In this document: positions 8,881-17,989 of the stretch, one piece after another
Position numbering within the stretch: the stretch's first letter is position 1
Layout of the letters: each line of letters begins with the position of its first letter
Assembly (NCBI RefSeq): GCF_900119145.1
Contig: NZ_FPIY01000003.1
Coordinates: 1-64,000 of the forward strand
Origin: Cellulophaga fucicola
GTDB taxonomy: Bacteria > Bacteroidota > Bacteroidia > Flavobacteriales > Flavobacteriaceae
Direction of reading: 5' to 3'
Length of the DNA stretch: 64,000 nucleotides
Program-made: the position numbers and the translations under genes
Notes under the pieces: model-generated
Database searches by the model: none
Told to the model about the DNA's origin: nothing
The model's input: the letters and a program-made list of their open reading frames with translations, nothing else

Positions 8881-10241
8881 TGGCTAAGACTAAAACAGCT
8901 TTTTTTTGTCAAAATTGTGGTACTCAATATGCTAAATGGGCAGGACAGTGTGGTGCCTGCAAAGAATGGAATACCATTGTAGAAGAGGTTATACAAAAAG
9001 AAGAAAAAAGCAGCTGGAAAGCACCAAGTGCACCTGCTAAAAAAACGTCTAAACCTTTACGTGTTAATGAAATTAGCACAGAAAAAGAGCTACGCCTTAA
9101 CACCTATGACTTAGAGTTTAATAGAGTCCTAGGTGGTGGCCTAGTACCTGGATCATTAACTTTATTAGGAGGCGAACCCGGTATAGGAAAAAGTACATTA
9201 TTACTACAAATATCTTTAAAACTACCATACAAAACATTATACGTTTCTGGTGAAGAAAGTCAGAAACAAATAAAAATGCGAGCAGATCGTATTCTTCCAG
9301 ATAGTGAAACTTGCCTTATTTTAACAGAAACAAAAACTCAAAATATTTTTCAGCAAATTGAAGCTACACAACCAGACATTGTTGTTATAGATTCTATACA
9401 AACACTACATTCAGATTATATAGAATCTGCTGCTGGTAGTATTTCTCAAATTAGAGAATGTACAGCCGAGCTTATAAAATTTGCAAAAGAAACTAATACT
9501 CCAGTAATTTTAATTGGTCACATTACAAAAGACGGTACTATAGCAGGCCCTAAAATTTTAGAGCATATGGTAGATACTGTTTTACAATTTGAAGGCGATA
9601 GAAATTACGTATACAGAATACTACGCGCATTAAAAAACAGATTTGGATCTACTGCAGAACTAGGAATATACGAAATGCTAGGTAGTGGATTAAGAGAAGT
9701 AAATAATCCTTCAGAAATTTTAATTTCTAAAAATGATGAAGGATTAAGCGGAACTGCTATTTCAGCTACCATAGAAGGTATGCGCCCTTTAATGATAGAA
9801 ATACAAGCTTTAGTTAGCACTGCTGTTTACGGTACACCACAACGCTCTACTACAGGCTACAATGCAAAACGTTTAAATATGTTATTGGCTGTTTTAGAAA
9901 AACGAGCAGGATTTAAATTAGGCGCTAAAGATGTATTTTTAAACATAACAGGTGGTATCTCTGTAGACGACCCCGCTATTGACTTAGCTGTAATTGCAGC
10001 CATATTATCTAGTAATGCCGATATTGCAATACCAAAAGGCATTTGTTTTGCTGCTGAAGTTGGTTTAGCTGGTGAAATAAGACCAGTACAACGTGTAGAC
10101 CAACGTATATCCGAAGCAGAAAAACTGGGCTTTACCACAATTTTCGTGTCTAAGAATAATAAAATTACATTGAAGAATACAGCCATAAAAATATTCCTTG
10201 TATCTAAAATAGAAGATGTAGCAAGAGGTTTGTTCGACTAA
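8881..10241 (+). CDS. radA: DNA repair protein RadA
   Basis: A RecA-like ATPase that aids branch migration and processing of recombination intermediates. Domains in order: a four-cysteine zinc finger (C10, C13, C24, C27), a RecA core with Walker A GGEPGIGKST at residues 97-106, the RadA-specific KNRFG motif near residue 250, and a Lon-protease-like C-terminal domain with GGISVDDPAIDLAV and AAEVGLAGEIRPV. The protein is full length at 453 aa. The ATG is at 8881, shortly after a -7 element, so it is probably transcribed on its own. Confidence 0.96.
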
Positions 10242-10339
10242 AATTAAGATTTAAATACTTTAACTTTTTATTAATACTCAAACAAATACCTGTGGTATAA
10301 ATCTTGATAATAAGTAGTCTTAATCCTTAAAAAAATAAG

Positions 10340-10972
10340 ATGAAAAAATTATTACTTATTACCTTTTTAGTTATTTACGGAACAAGTGTTGCTCAAGAAA
10401 CCGATACAAAAAGAATAATACCAAAAGGATCATGGACTATTGGTGGTAACCTCGGGTTCTCAGCTAACAACTCAGAATTTAGCAGAGAGCTAGAAGACGA
10501 CATTGAGCGAAAAAATCACACATATAGTCTACTACCAAAGATTGGCTACACTATCTCCGAAAATTTAATTATTGGGCTAGGTCTTGGCTATTCTTTTTCA
10601 AAGGATGATATTAATGATGACAACTCAAAAACCAATTCTTATAACTTTACACCATATATTAGAAAGCATTATGGAATAGGGCAAAATTTAAGTTTATTTA
10701 TTCAAGGAGAAGGTAATTATGAAATAGCGAAACAAAAAAACACTAACTCTAATTACGAGAATACCAGTAAGTCTTTATTTATTGGGTTTAGACCTGGTTT
10801 AAACTACTTTATCAGCAAAAAAGTAGCTCTAGAAACAACAATTGGATCCTTTGGGTACAAACACAGAACAAGCGAAGTCAAAGGAAGCGACAATAGCAAA
10901 ACCGACACCAATTCATTCAATTTTAATATAGATTCTGCTAATTTAAACTTTGGCGTAATTGTATTTTTATAA
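10340..10972 (+). CDS. Outer-membrane beta-barrel protein
   Basis: A 210-aa protein with a signal peptide ending SVAQ, then alternating aromatic/hydrophobic strands (WTIGGNLGFS, YSLLPKIGYTI, LIIGLGLGYSF, SLFIGFRPGLNYFI) and a terminal strand NFGVIVFL, as in the OmpA-like/porin-family small barrels of Bacteroidota. It is probably an eight-stranded outer-membrane barrel; no function can be assigned. It is a single gene with a terminator between it and the convergent reductase gene. Confidence 0.8.
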   Translation: MKKLLLITFLVIYGTSVAQETDTKRIIPKGSWTIGGNLGFSANNSEFSRELEDDIERKNHTYSLLPKIGYTISENLIIGLGLGYSFSKDDINDDNSKTNSYNFTPYIRKHYGIGQNLSLFIQGEGNYEIAKQKNTNSNYENTSKSLFIGFRPGLNYFISKKVALETTIGSFGYKHRTSEVKGSDNSKTDTNSFNFNIDSANLNFGVIVFL

Positions 10973-10974
10973 AA

Positions 10975-11010
10975 CAAAAAAAAGGCTGCACTTAGATACA
11001 GCCTCTTTTA
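10975..11010. terminator. Bidirectional terminator between the barrel protein and the reductase gene
   Basis: GGCTG (10984-10988) pairs with CAGCC (10999-11003), with an A-rich flank before and T-rich flank after, in the convergent gap. The stem is short but well placed. Confidence 0.6.
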
Positions 11011-11034
11011 TATTATTTACTTGTCTATTAAATA

Positions 11035-12081
11035 TTAAGGAGCTGGGTTTGGTATTTGTTTATGTATAGCCTCTATGCCTTCTAAAACCTCATCGGTTAA
11101 TTTTACATTTACACTTCCAATATTTTCTTCTAGTTGTTTTAAATTAGTTGCTCCTATAATTGTACTTTTTACAAATGGCCTAGAATTAACATAAGCCAAT
11201 GCCATTTGCGGCAAAGATAAATTGTGTTTACGAGCTAGGTCAGAATACATTTGTGTTGCTTGTTTAGCATTGTCTCCACTATATCTATTATAATTAGGAA
11301 ACATAGTTACACGTGCATTTGCAGGTTGCAATCCTCCTAAATACTTACCACTTAACACCCCAAAACCCAACGGAGAATACGGTATTAACCCTATATCTTC
11401 TCTCATAGATATCTCTGCCAAACCAACCTCATATGTTCTATTTAGTAAATTATACGGGTTTTGTATTGTAGACATTCTAGGTAACTTTCTATGTACCTTA
11501 CTTTCTTCTAAGAAACGCATAGTTCCCCAAGGAGTTTCATTAGACAAACCAATGTGCTTTATTTTCCCTTCATTTACTAGGTCACATAACGTGTTTAATA
11601 CTTCGTGAATATTATCTTCCCAAAAATCGTTTATTTTATGGTCATATCCTCTTTGTCCAAAATAATTAGTTTGGCGTTCTGGCCAGTGTAATTGATACAA
11701 ATCTATAGTATCTGTCTGCAAACGTTTTAAACTGTTCTCTACTGCAGATATTAAGCCTTCTTTTTGAAAACCTGTAGTTCTAATATGTTTGGTCATATCT
11801 GCTTTTCCAGCAATTTTAGACGCTAGCACTACTTTATCTCTGTTTCCTGTTTCCTTAAACCACTTACCAATAATTTTTTCTGTCTCTGCATATAACTCTG
11901 CCTTTGCCGGAACAGGGTATAATTCTGCTGTATCAAAAAAGTTAACACCTTGCTCTAAAGCATAGTTCATTTGTTCAAATGCTTCTTCAATATTATTTTG
12001 TCTGCCCCAAGTCATTGTGCCTAAGCAGATTTCACTCACTTCCAAATTAGTATGTGGTAGTTTAGTATATTTCATAGTCAT
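11035..12081 (-). CDS. Aldo/keto reductase (Tas-like)
   Basis: An NADP(H)-dependent oxidoreductase of the aldo/keto reductase TIM-barrel family. It has the family start KLPHTNLEVSEICLGTMTWG, the catalytic Asp/Tyr segment NFFDTAELYP, the Lys segment VVLASKIAG and the His segment DLYQLHWPERQ, and a late cofactor region STIIGATNLKQLEENI. The length (348 aa) and the Q/N-rich barrel match E. coli Tas. The substrate is unknown. The start codon could be this ATG or the one two codons in (12075). It is a single gene. Confidence 0.92.
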   Translation of the reverse strand: MTMKYTKLPHTNLEVSEICLGTMTWGRQNNIEEAFEQMNYALEQGVNFFDTAELYPVPAKAELYAETEKIIGKWFKETGNRDKVVLASKIAGKADMTKHIRTTGFQKEGLISAVENSLKRLQTDTIDLYQLHWPERQTNYFGQRGYDHKINDFWEDNIHEVLNTLCDLVNEGKIKHIGLSNETPWGTMRFLEESKVHRKLPRMSTIQNPYNLLNRTYEVGLAEISMREDIGLIPYSPLGFGVLSGKYLGGLQPANARVTMFPNYNRYSGDNAKQATQMYSDLARKHNLSLPQMALAYVNSRPFVKSTIIGATNLKQLEENIGSVNVKLTDEVLEGIEAIHKQIPNPAP

Positions 12082-12177
12082 TAATCTGGTAAAAATTCTT
12101 CATGTTCTCAACCAAAGCTAGGGAAATAATTACTTTAATCAAACATAAAAACCTGCATTCGTTAAAGATTTCACAAT

Positions 12178-12218
12178 AAAAAAACAGCGTTTATCTAATC
12201 TAAGATAAACGCTGTTTT
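12178..12218 (-). terminator. Terminator of the cytochrome c gene
   Basis: A 16-bp perfect stem, 12181-12196 pairing with 12203-12218 around a 6-nt loop. The A run at 12178-12184 is a U run in minus-strand RNA. It lies 20 nt past the stop of the cytochrome gene. Confidence 0.85.
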
Positions 12219-12238
12219 ATATACTGTGAAGACTATTT

Positions 12239-12721
12239 TTATAACGTCCTGAAATACTCAGTAATAGCTCTTGCTTCTTCTTCTGTTAAACCTTGATTTG
12301 TCATTAAAGCATTATTATATTCTTTATATAAAGCTTTGGCAATTGGATCTTCTTTTAACATACCTTCTGGGTTTAAAATCATATTCATAACCCATTCTGG
12401 GCTTCTACGATCTAAAACTCCTTTTACTGCTGGACCTATTAAACGCATATCTGTTGCATGGCAAGCCACACATTTAGAACTAAAAATAGCTTCACCACTT
12501 GTTGCCATTTCTTTATCTACCTCTGCGCCTAAATCTAAAGATTTTATTGGACCAACACCTTTGTTGTCCATATCTACAGGAACTCCTTCTTGTTTTGCAG
12601 TAGTCTTGTCCTCTTTTTTGGTTCTGTTCATTTCAAAACCATCTTTTTTCTTGTCTTCTTTTTTGTCGCCACAACTCGCCATAAATACGCCTGCAGCCAA
12701 AATTAAAAGTAATCTTTTCAT
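12239..12721 (-). CDS. Monohaem cytochrome c lipoprotein
   Basis: A 160-aa lipoprotein (lipobox ending ASC, Cys17) with a charged linker of Lys/Asp/Glu residues and one class I cytochrome c domain. The haem site is CVACH (84-88) and the probable distal ligand is the Met of NALMTNQ near residue 138. It is likely an electron carrier tethered in the periplasm. Similar small cytochromes accompany nitrous oxide reductase or cytochrome oxidase genes in Bacteroidota, but none lie here, so the redox partner is unknown. It has its own terminator. Confidence 0.88.
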   Translation of the reverse strand: MKRLLLILAAGVFMASCGDKKEDKKKDGFEMNRTKKEDKTTAKQEGVPVDMDNKGVGPIKSLDLGAEVDKEMATSGEAIFSSKCVACHATDMRLIGPAVKGVLDRRSPEWVMNMILNPEGMLKEDPIAKALYKEYNNALMTNQGLTEEEARAITEYFRTL

Positions 12722-12762
12722 GTGTTTAAGTTTTAAAGCACTAATATACGTAATAGTACAAT

Positions 12763-13725
12763 TTAAACCTGCTCTTCTAAGAATTTAACTACCCTTTTTT
12801 CTGCATATGTTATGTTATTATCGCCATAGAACCCAACATGACCTCCGTACAACGGTATTTCTAAAAACAAGTTACTATTTGCCTTAGTTTCTTCTACAGG
12901 ATAACAAGCTTCTCCTAAAAAAGAATCATTTTTTGCATTTAAAATTAGTGTAGGTATTTTTATATCTGGTAAAAATTGCAAACAACTTGCCTTATCATAA
13001 TAATCTAAAGCATTTTTAAATCCGTTTGCTCTACTTGTATACAACTCATCAAAATCTTTTAAGGTCTTAATATTTTTAATTTCTGATGTAGTCACTTTAT
13101 CTGGAAATTGCTCTTGTTTAATCTTTAATTTTTCAATTAAACGTTTTTTAAAATTTGTAGCATATAAAACATTCTTAGGCTTTAATAATTCACACAAAGA
13201 ACTACTTAAGCTGCAAGGTACAGAAACACCTACAACTGCCTTAATCTCTTTAGAAAGCACTCTTTTTTCACCTACATACTTTAAAACAAGGTTTCCTCCC
13301 AGGCTAAAACCTTGAAGTATAATTTCTGAGTATTTATTCAACTTAACAATATGTTGCACAACTGCTTCTAAATCTTCTGTAGCACCAGAATGATATGACC
13401 TGTACAAAATATTAGTCTCACCACTACACCCTCTTAAGTTAACAGCACAAACAGAATAATTATTACGCAATAATTGTTGTACCGCTCCTAAAATATACGG
13501 CCGTTGAGCATTACCTTCTAGACCATGCAAAACAATAGCCACTTTGGTTGTTTTTGCAGATGCAAAACTCCAATCTAAATCTAAAAAATCTCCATCTTCT
13601 AAATATATACGCTCTCTTTGTTGCGCTGGCTTTTCTACCGAACGAAACAAACCTGTGTACAAAGTTGAAAAATGCCCGCTTTTAAATAAAAATGAAGGAT
13701 TATATGATGATTCTAGTATTGGCAA
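12763..13725 (-). CDS. YheT-family alpha/beta hydrolase
   Basis: A serine hydrolase of the YheT/ABHD1-3 type: VAIVLHGLEGNAQRPYI near 62-78, the oxyanion region VNLRGCSGETN, the nucleophile elbow GFSLGGN with Ser141, a late Asp in NAKNDSFLG and the catalytic His in YGGHVGFYG. Its 320 aa match the family. The substrate is not known; eukaryotic relatives act on phospholipids and esters. It starts 2 nt after the stop of the nitronate monooxygenase gene upstream of it, so the two form an operon. Confidence 0.9.
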   Translation of the reverse strand: MPILESSYNPSFLFKSGHFSTLYTGLFRSVEKPAQQRERIYLEDGDFLDLDWSFASAKTTKVAIVLHGLEGNAQRPYILGAVQQLLRNNYSVCAVNLRGCSGETNILYRSYHSGATEDLEAVVQHIVKLNKYSEIILQGFSLGGNLVLKYVGEKRVLSKEIKAVVGVSVPCSLSSSLCELLKPKNVLYATNFKKRLIEKLKIKQEQFPDKVTTSEIKNIKTLKDFDELYTSRANGFKNALDYYDKASCLQFLPDIKIPTLILNAKNDSFLGEACYPVEETKANSNLFLEIPLYGGHVGFYGDNNITYAEKRVVKFLEEQV

Positions 13726-13727
13726 TT

Positions 13728-14702
13728 TTATTTAGGATATACTTCTAATAATTTCTTTTGTTCTTCTATAGCATCTACAAACTCGGTTTTTAAATCTGAA
13801 ACCAATTCTGTAACTGAAACTGCATTATTTATATTGGTTACACCTTGACCCGCAGACCAAATTGTTTTCCAAGCTTTAGCCTCTGTATCCATTTCTTTAC
13901 CAAAATCTATTTTAGTATCTTTTTTAAGATCATCTTCAGTAATACCAGCTGCCTTTAAACTAGCTCCTAAAAAATTTGCATGCACACCAGATATAGATGC
14001 AGTATAAACAACATCACTAGCGCCAGCATCAATAATCATTTGCTTATAATCTTCTGTAGCCTTACTTTCTTTAGTATTTATAAAGCGAGTACCCATATAA
14101 GCAACATCTGCACCCATTTGCATAGCAGAAGCTATATCTCTACCTGTACTAATACAACCAGATAGAATAACTGTTTTTGTAAAGAATTTTTTAATTTCTG
14201 CAACTAAAGGCATAGGGTTTAGGGTTCCTGCATGGCCACCAGCTCCAGCTGCAACCACAATTAAACCATCTACACCTGCCTCAGATGCTTTTTCCGCATG
14301 ACGCTTTTTAATAACATCATGAAAAACTAAACCACCATAACTATGTACCGCATCTACTACTTGAGCTACCGCACCTAATGATGTTATAATTAATGGCACT
14401 TTATGCTTAATACACAGCATAAGATCTGCCTCTAACCTAGGATTAGTTTGATGAACAATTAGATTTACCCCAAAAGGTGCTGCTTTTTTACCCGTTTCAT
14501 CCTCAAACGCCTTAAGTTCTGCCTTAATCTGTATTAACCATTCCTCAAAACCTTCACTAGTACGTTGGTTTAATGCAGGGAAAGTACCTACAATTCCGTT
14601 TTTACAACATTCAACAACCAAGCTTGGTCCTGAAATTAAAAACATTGGCGCTGCTATTACAGGCAAAGAAAGGTTTTTTACAAATGGAGCTACTGTTCTC
14701 AT
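13728..14702 (-). CDS. Nitronate monooxygenase family protein
   Basis: An FMN-dependent TIM-barrel enzyme of the NMO/2-nitropropane dioxygenase family, 324 aa. Visible marks are IAAPMFLISGP at the N terminus, GLIVVAAGAGGHAG (with the catalytic His in the GGHAG loop), LSGCISTGRDIASAMQMGADVAYMGTRF forming the phosphate-binding strand and helix, and an A-W-K-x-x-W-S-A-G-Q motif near the end. In class I enzymes it detoxifies alkyl nitronates; the substrate here is not certain. It is first in a two-gene unit with the YheT-like hydrolase. Confidence 0.9.
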   Translation of the reverse strand: MRTVAPFVKNLSLPVIAAPMFLISGPSLVVECCKNGIVGTFPALNQRTSEGFEEWLIQIKAELKAFEDETGKKAAPFGVNLIVHQTNPRLEADLMLCIKHKVPLIITSLGAVAQVVDAVHSYGGLVFHDVIKKRHAEKASEAGVDGLIVVAAGAGGHAGTLNPMPLVAEIKKFFTKTVILSGCISTGRDIASAMQMGADVAYMGTRFINTKESKATEDYKQMIIDAGASDVVYTASISGVHANFLGASLKAAGITEDDLKKDTKIDFGKEMDTEAKAWKTIWSAGQGVTNINNAVSVTELVSDLKTEFVDAIEEQKKLLEVYPK

Positions 14703-14841
14703 AACTATTGCTTTTTATTAATTACATAAAAAAACGCAGTATTTTTAACTACTTTTTATACCGTAATTTAGTTTAGTTTCTCAAAACTATAGTATTTTTA
14801 TCATTTAGTATGCATGCATAACAATTAATTCTAAAAAAAAT

Positions 14842-15321
14842 ATGTACTTAAAAGAATTTGAAATTCGCTGGAGTGATATAGATGCAAATTGGCACTTAGC
14901 CAATTCTGCCTACGTTAATTATATGAGTCAGACTAGAATGGGCTTTTTAATGGAACTTGGTTTTAATCAGAAATCAATGGCCAGCAACAATATAGGACCT
15001 GTTGTTTTCTACGAGCACATTTATTATTTTAAAGAGGCCTTTTTTGGCAAACCGGTAAAAGTTTCCCTAGAATTAATGGGACTGAGTGAAGACGGAAAAT
15101 TCTTTAAATTTCATCACAACTTTTTTGATTCTAAAGGAAGAAATTTTGCCCACTGTGAAATATTAGGTGCTTGGATAGATTTAAAATCTAGAAGTTTAAC
15201 GGGCCTACCTGAAGAATTTATGACTGCTTTTTCTAAAGTTGAAAAATCTGAAGACTTTAAAGTACTTACCAAAGAAGACACTCGTAAATACGCTAAACAA
15301 CCAAAAGATTTAGAAATTTAA
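14842..15321 (+). CDS. Acyl-CoA thioesterase, hot-dog (4HBT) fold
   Basis: A 159-aa hot-dog-fold protein. The motif W-S-D-I-D-A-N-W-H-L-A-N-S-A-Y near residues 10-24 matches the 4-hydroxybenzoyl-CoA thioesterase/YbgC pattern with catalytic Asp14, and the next helix is NYMSQTRMGFL. It probably hydrolyses acyl-CoA esters in the cytoplasm; the chain is not predictable. It is a single gene divergent from the nitronate monooxygenase operon and convergent with the EamA transporter. Confidence 0.88.
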   Translation: MYLKEFEIRWSDIDANWHLANSAYVNYMSQTRMGFLMELGFNQKSMASNNIGPVVFYEHIYYFKEAFFGKPVKVSLELMGLSEDGKFFKFHHNFFDSKGRNFAHCEILGAWIDLKSRSLTGLPEEFMTAFSKVEKSEDFKVLTKEDTRKYAKQPKDLEI

Positions 15322-15348
15322 ACCTGAGATTTTATTTTAGGTTTTTTT
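15320..15348 (+). terminator. Probable terminator overlapping the thioesterase stop
   Basis: AAACCT (15320-15325) pairs with AGGTTT (15339-15344), followed by a T run. The stem is only 6 bp with a 13-nt loop, so it is weak. It runs into the 3' end of the convergent EamA gene. Confidence 0.45.
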
Positions 15349-16218
15349 AGTAGCTAAGTATAGCCCTAATATTACTAGGGCTGTGCCTGCAACTTTTACG
15401 GTACTTAAATCATCTTTACCTGTTACTACAGCAAACAGAATGCCTATTAATGGTTGAGCATAAGAAAACGCACTTACTGTAGATGCTTTTAACTGAGACA
15501 AACCATATACATTAAACAAGTAGGTTAAAAATGTAGTGCCTATAATTACAAATACTACTGCACAAATACCATCTACAGGTATTGCACTCCATTCTATTTC
15601 TCTAAATTCTGATATTGTAATTGGAAAACAAATTACAAGTCCAATTGTAAAAAGCCATTTTAAAAGCGTAAACATATGATATTTCTCAAGTAGTTTTTTA
15701 ATTACAATTAAGTAGATTCCAAAACTAATTGCATTTATAATAAACAGAATATTTCCTAACGGAATATTTGGAGCATCTTGTCTTAATTCTGCTCCATATA
15801 ATATAAGAAACAATGCGCCTACTAGTCCTAGCCCAATACCTAAGCTTTTTTGTAATGTTATTTTTTCTTTTATAAATATAGCAGACATAACAACCACCAA
15901 TATAGGAACAAGTGTAATTAAAACAGCACTATTAATTGGCGTAGACAACTCCAATCCTTTAAAAAAAGTAAGCATATTAATACCCATACCTGTTAAAGCA
16001 CAGATAAACATTCTGCCCCAGTCTTGACGTTCTATTTTTTGTTTTGGCATAAAGAACGAACAAGTCCAAAACAAGAACGATGCTCCTAGTAAGCGCACCA
16101 TAATAAACCCAAAAGGTTTTATATAAGTTGGCATTACTCCTTTTGCAATAGTATGGTTTAACCCGTATATTGTTGTAGCACCAAGACAAGCTAATATGGC
16201 TAATGTTCTTTTGCTCAA
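15337..16218 (-). CDS. EamA-family (DMT) transporter
   Basis: A ten-helix membrane permease of the drug/metabolite transporter superfamily, 293 aa, made of two EamA repeats (about 5-140 and 150-290). It has the usual features: an N-terminal GLNHTIAKG helix, VLITLVPILVVVMSAIFIKEKIT at the end of the first half and SAFSYAQPLIGILFA in the second. The substrate is unknown; members export amino acids or small metabolites. It overlaps the stop of the ArsC-like gene upstream of it by four bases (ATGA), so the two are translationally coupled. Confidence 0.9.
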   Translation of the reverse strand: MSKRTLAILACLGATTIYGLNHTIAKGVMPTYIKPFGFIMVRLLGASFLFWTCSFFMPKQKIERQDWGRMFICALTGMGINMLTFFKGLELSTPINSAVLITLVPILVVVMSAIFIKEKITLQKSLGIGLGLVGALFLILYGAELRQDAPNIPLGNILFIINAISFGIYLIVIKKLLEKYHMFTLLKWLFTIGLVICFPITISEFREIEWSAIPVDGICAVVFVIIGTTFLTYLFNVYGLSQLKASTVSAFSYAQPLIGILFAVVTGKDDLSTVKVAGTALVILGLYLATKKT

Positions 16219-16568
16219 TTATGTATTTTTTCTTTAGCTGCAGCAACAACCTTTTTACTGTTACCAATAAAAATAGCATTGTCTACTATAATTACTGGGC
16301 GTTTTAAAAAAGTATAATGCTCTAGTATTAAATCTTTATAATCTGCCTCTTGTAATTCTTTATCAGCTAATCCTTTTTCTTTATATAAACGAGCTCTTTT
16401 ACTAAAAAGTGACTCATAGCTACCAGATAAACTATGCATTTCTGTTACTTGCGTATCTGTAATAGTATCCGTTTTAATATCCTGTAATACAAAACCATTT
16501 AAAGGTTGTAATTCTTTTAATATTCTTTTACAGGTATCGCAAGTACTTAAATAGTATATTTTCTTCAT
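16215..16568 (-). CDS. ArsC/Spx-like thioredoxin-fold protein
   Basis: A 117-aa protein of the ArsC/Spx/YffB family: it opens KKIYYLSTCDTCKRIL with the redox pair C10 and C13 and contains the later segment FLKRPVIIVDN typical of the family. It could be a glutaredoxin-coupled reductase; no arsenic genes are nearby, so arsenate reductase activity is not supported by context. It is first in an operon with the EamA transporter. Confidence 0.85.
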   Translation of the reverse strand: MKKIYYLSTCDTCKRILKELQPLNGFVLQDIKTDTITDTQVTEMHSLSGSYESLFSKRARLYKEKGLADKELQEADYKDLILEHYTFLKRPVIIVDNAIFIGNSKKVVAAAKEKIHN

Positions 16569-16641
16569 CTTAAATTTATAATTTTTAAGTAGTAATTAGA
16601 GAAACAAAAAACTTAGTGCAAAGAAACCCAATTTGACTGAA

Positions 16642-16673
16642 TTGTACTATTTTTATCAAAAAACATAATTTTG
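16642..16673 (+). promoter_or_regulatory. Promoter at the start of the DinB-like gene
   Basis: TTG (16642-16644), 21 nt, then TAATTTTG (16666-16673). The -7 box covers the TTG at 16671 used as the start of the next gene, so transcription would begin a few bases inside the ORF. Confidence 0.4.
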
Positions 16674-17132
16674 GAATATTTAATTGACACTTCTAAGCAG
16701 ATTAGGAAAATACTATTTAAAATTTTAGAAGAAACTCCTAGAGATTTACTTTTAGAAATACCTAAGAATTTTAACAATAATATTTGGTGGAACATTGCAC
16801 ACGTTGTAGTTACACAGCAATTGTTGGTTTACAAATTTAGCGGTATGCCTATGCTGGTTTCTGATACTATGGTAGAAAAGTTTAAGAAAGGAACTACTCC
16901 AGATGGCACTGCTACCGATGAAGAAATAACAGAAATTAAAACACTTTTGTTTACTACTTTAGAAAAAACAGAAGAAGATTACAAAGCAGGTAATTTTAAA
17001 AACTACGATGTTTATACAACTAGTTTAAATGTTACTATTAACAATGCTGTAGAAGCTATGAAATTTAATGCTATGCATGAAGGCATACACATAGGAGCTA
17101 TTTTAGCTTTAAAAAGAAACGTTTCTAAATAA
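16671..17132 (+). CDS. DinB-family protein (DinB_2 four-helix bundle)
   Basis: A 153-aa cytoplasmic protein with the DinB/YfiT-like metal-binding four-helix-bundle pattern: WWNIAHVVVTQQLLVYKF with a first-ligand His near residue 43, and a final helix FNAMHEGIHIGAILALKR with paired histidines. The family includes thiol transferases and many uncharacterised members. The reading frame opens only at TTG 16671; a good promoter -7 box overlaps this codon, so the true start may be slightly downstream or the promoter match may be fortuitous. Confidence 0.8.
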   Translation: MEYLIDTSKQIRKILFKILEETPRDLLLEIPKNFNNNIWWNIAHVVVTQQLLVYKFSGMPMLVSDTMVEKFKKGTTPDGTATDEEITEIKTLLFTTLEKTEEDYKAGNFKNYDVYTTSLNVTINNAVEAMKFNAMHEGIHIGAILALKRNVSK

Positions 17133-17139
17133 AAAGAGA

Positions 17140-17181
17140 AAAATTAAAGAGTAATTTTAAAAAAAGTTACTCTTTAATTTT
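17140..17181. terminator. Bidirectional terminator between convergent genes
   Basis: A 15-bp stem pairs 17140-17154 with 17167-17181 around a 12-nt A/T loop. It overlaps the stop codon of the DUF3298 gene and serves both genes. Confidence 0.75.
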
Positions 17182-17916
17182 ACCTTTTATAGCTAACATT
17201 TGGTTTACTTCTGCATATGGCAAAAGAACTTCTATTTGACCATCTGCATATGAGCCAACCTCGTAAGTATTGTATAAAAGTTTTAGTCCGTCTTTTGTAT
17301 ACCCTATATTAATAGGAAGCATAAAAACTTCTTCTTCAAACATAAAACCAGTATCATTAATAGGCACGTCTAACGGAATCTTTTCTTGCGTTCTAAACTT
17401 AGTTTCTGCTAATGTGTAAAACGCTTCTTTACTTGTAAATAAATCTTCATTATTTAAAAGCTCTCCTTTTTCTACATCAAAATTAAAAAAGATAGAAGAC
17501 TCATATCCGTGAGCACCACCGGTAAACTCATACGTTTGTAATTCTATTGTAATTATTTTATCGTTTTCATACACAACAGAGCCATCTACAGTTGCTTCCC
17601 AACGTGTTGCTTCTCCTGGCAATTTTTCTTTCACACTTAAAAACTCATCATTTAAAGATGCAATAGCGTCCTCAATTGTAGTTACCTCTACTGTATCATC
17701 AAAAATTAAAAGCGAAATTATTTTTTCCTTTAGAGTTTCATTTATGATTTTAGCCACTTTTGTATCCTTAATAGACCTTGGAACATTAATTACAACTAAA
17801 GGCTTATCAATTTCTTTTTCTGTAGAAATACTTAAAGTATCAAAAGAAACTTCTTTTTTGTTATTACACCCAATTAATACGACTAAAAAAAGGAATAAGA
17901 AAAATTTATGATTCAT
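17167..17916 (-). CDS. DUF4163/DUF3298 (RsiV-like) lipoprotein
   Basis: A 249-aa lipoprotein (signal peptide ending VVLIGC) with the two-part PdaC/DUF4163 plus DUF3298 arrangement. The N-terminal part carries INVPRSIKDTKVAKIINETL, the middle the aromatic YEFTGGAHGYESSIFFNFD, and the C-terminal part FYTLAETKFR and YEVGSYADGQIEVLLPY. The family is named from the extracellular part of RsiV anti-sigma factors and is fused to deacetylases elsewhere; its role alone is unknown. It is divergent from cystathionine gamma-synthase. Confidence 0.85.
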   Translation of the reverse strand: MNHKFFLFLFLVVLIGCNNKKEVSFDTLSISTEKEIDKPLVVINVPRSIKDTKVAKIINETLKEKIISLLIFDDTVEVTTIEDAIASLNDEFLSVKEKLPGEATRWEATVDGSVVYENDKIITIELQTYEFTGGAHGYESSIFFNFDVEKGELLNNEDLFTSKEAFYTLAETKFRTQEKIPLDVPINDTGFMFEEEVFMLPINIGYTKDGLKLLYNTYEVGSYADGQIEVLLPYAEVNQMLAIKGKIKE

Positions 17917-17941
17917 AAGGAAATAAGATTGTTTAACAACG

Positions 17942-17971
17942 TTGTACTTTGCAAAGATAACGATACATTTG
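17942..17971 (+). promoter_or_regulatory. Consensus promoter of the cystathionine gamma-synthase gene
   Basis: TTG (17942-17944), exactly 19 nt, then TACATTTG (17964-17971). Transcription would start near 17976, 14 nt before the GTG start. A minus-strand TATCTTTG (forward 17952-17959) overlaps it and could serve the divergent lipoprotein gene. Confidence 0.65.
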
Positions 17972-17989
17972 TGTTATAAATAGATAAGG

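Noticed and set aside
15977-16279. 100-aa minus-strand ORF across the EamA/ArsC-like junction
   Set aside because: Out of frame with two well-supported, coupled genes; its product shows no family features.
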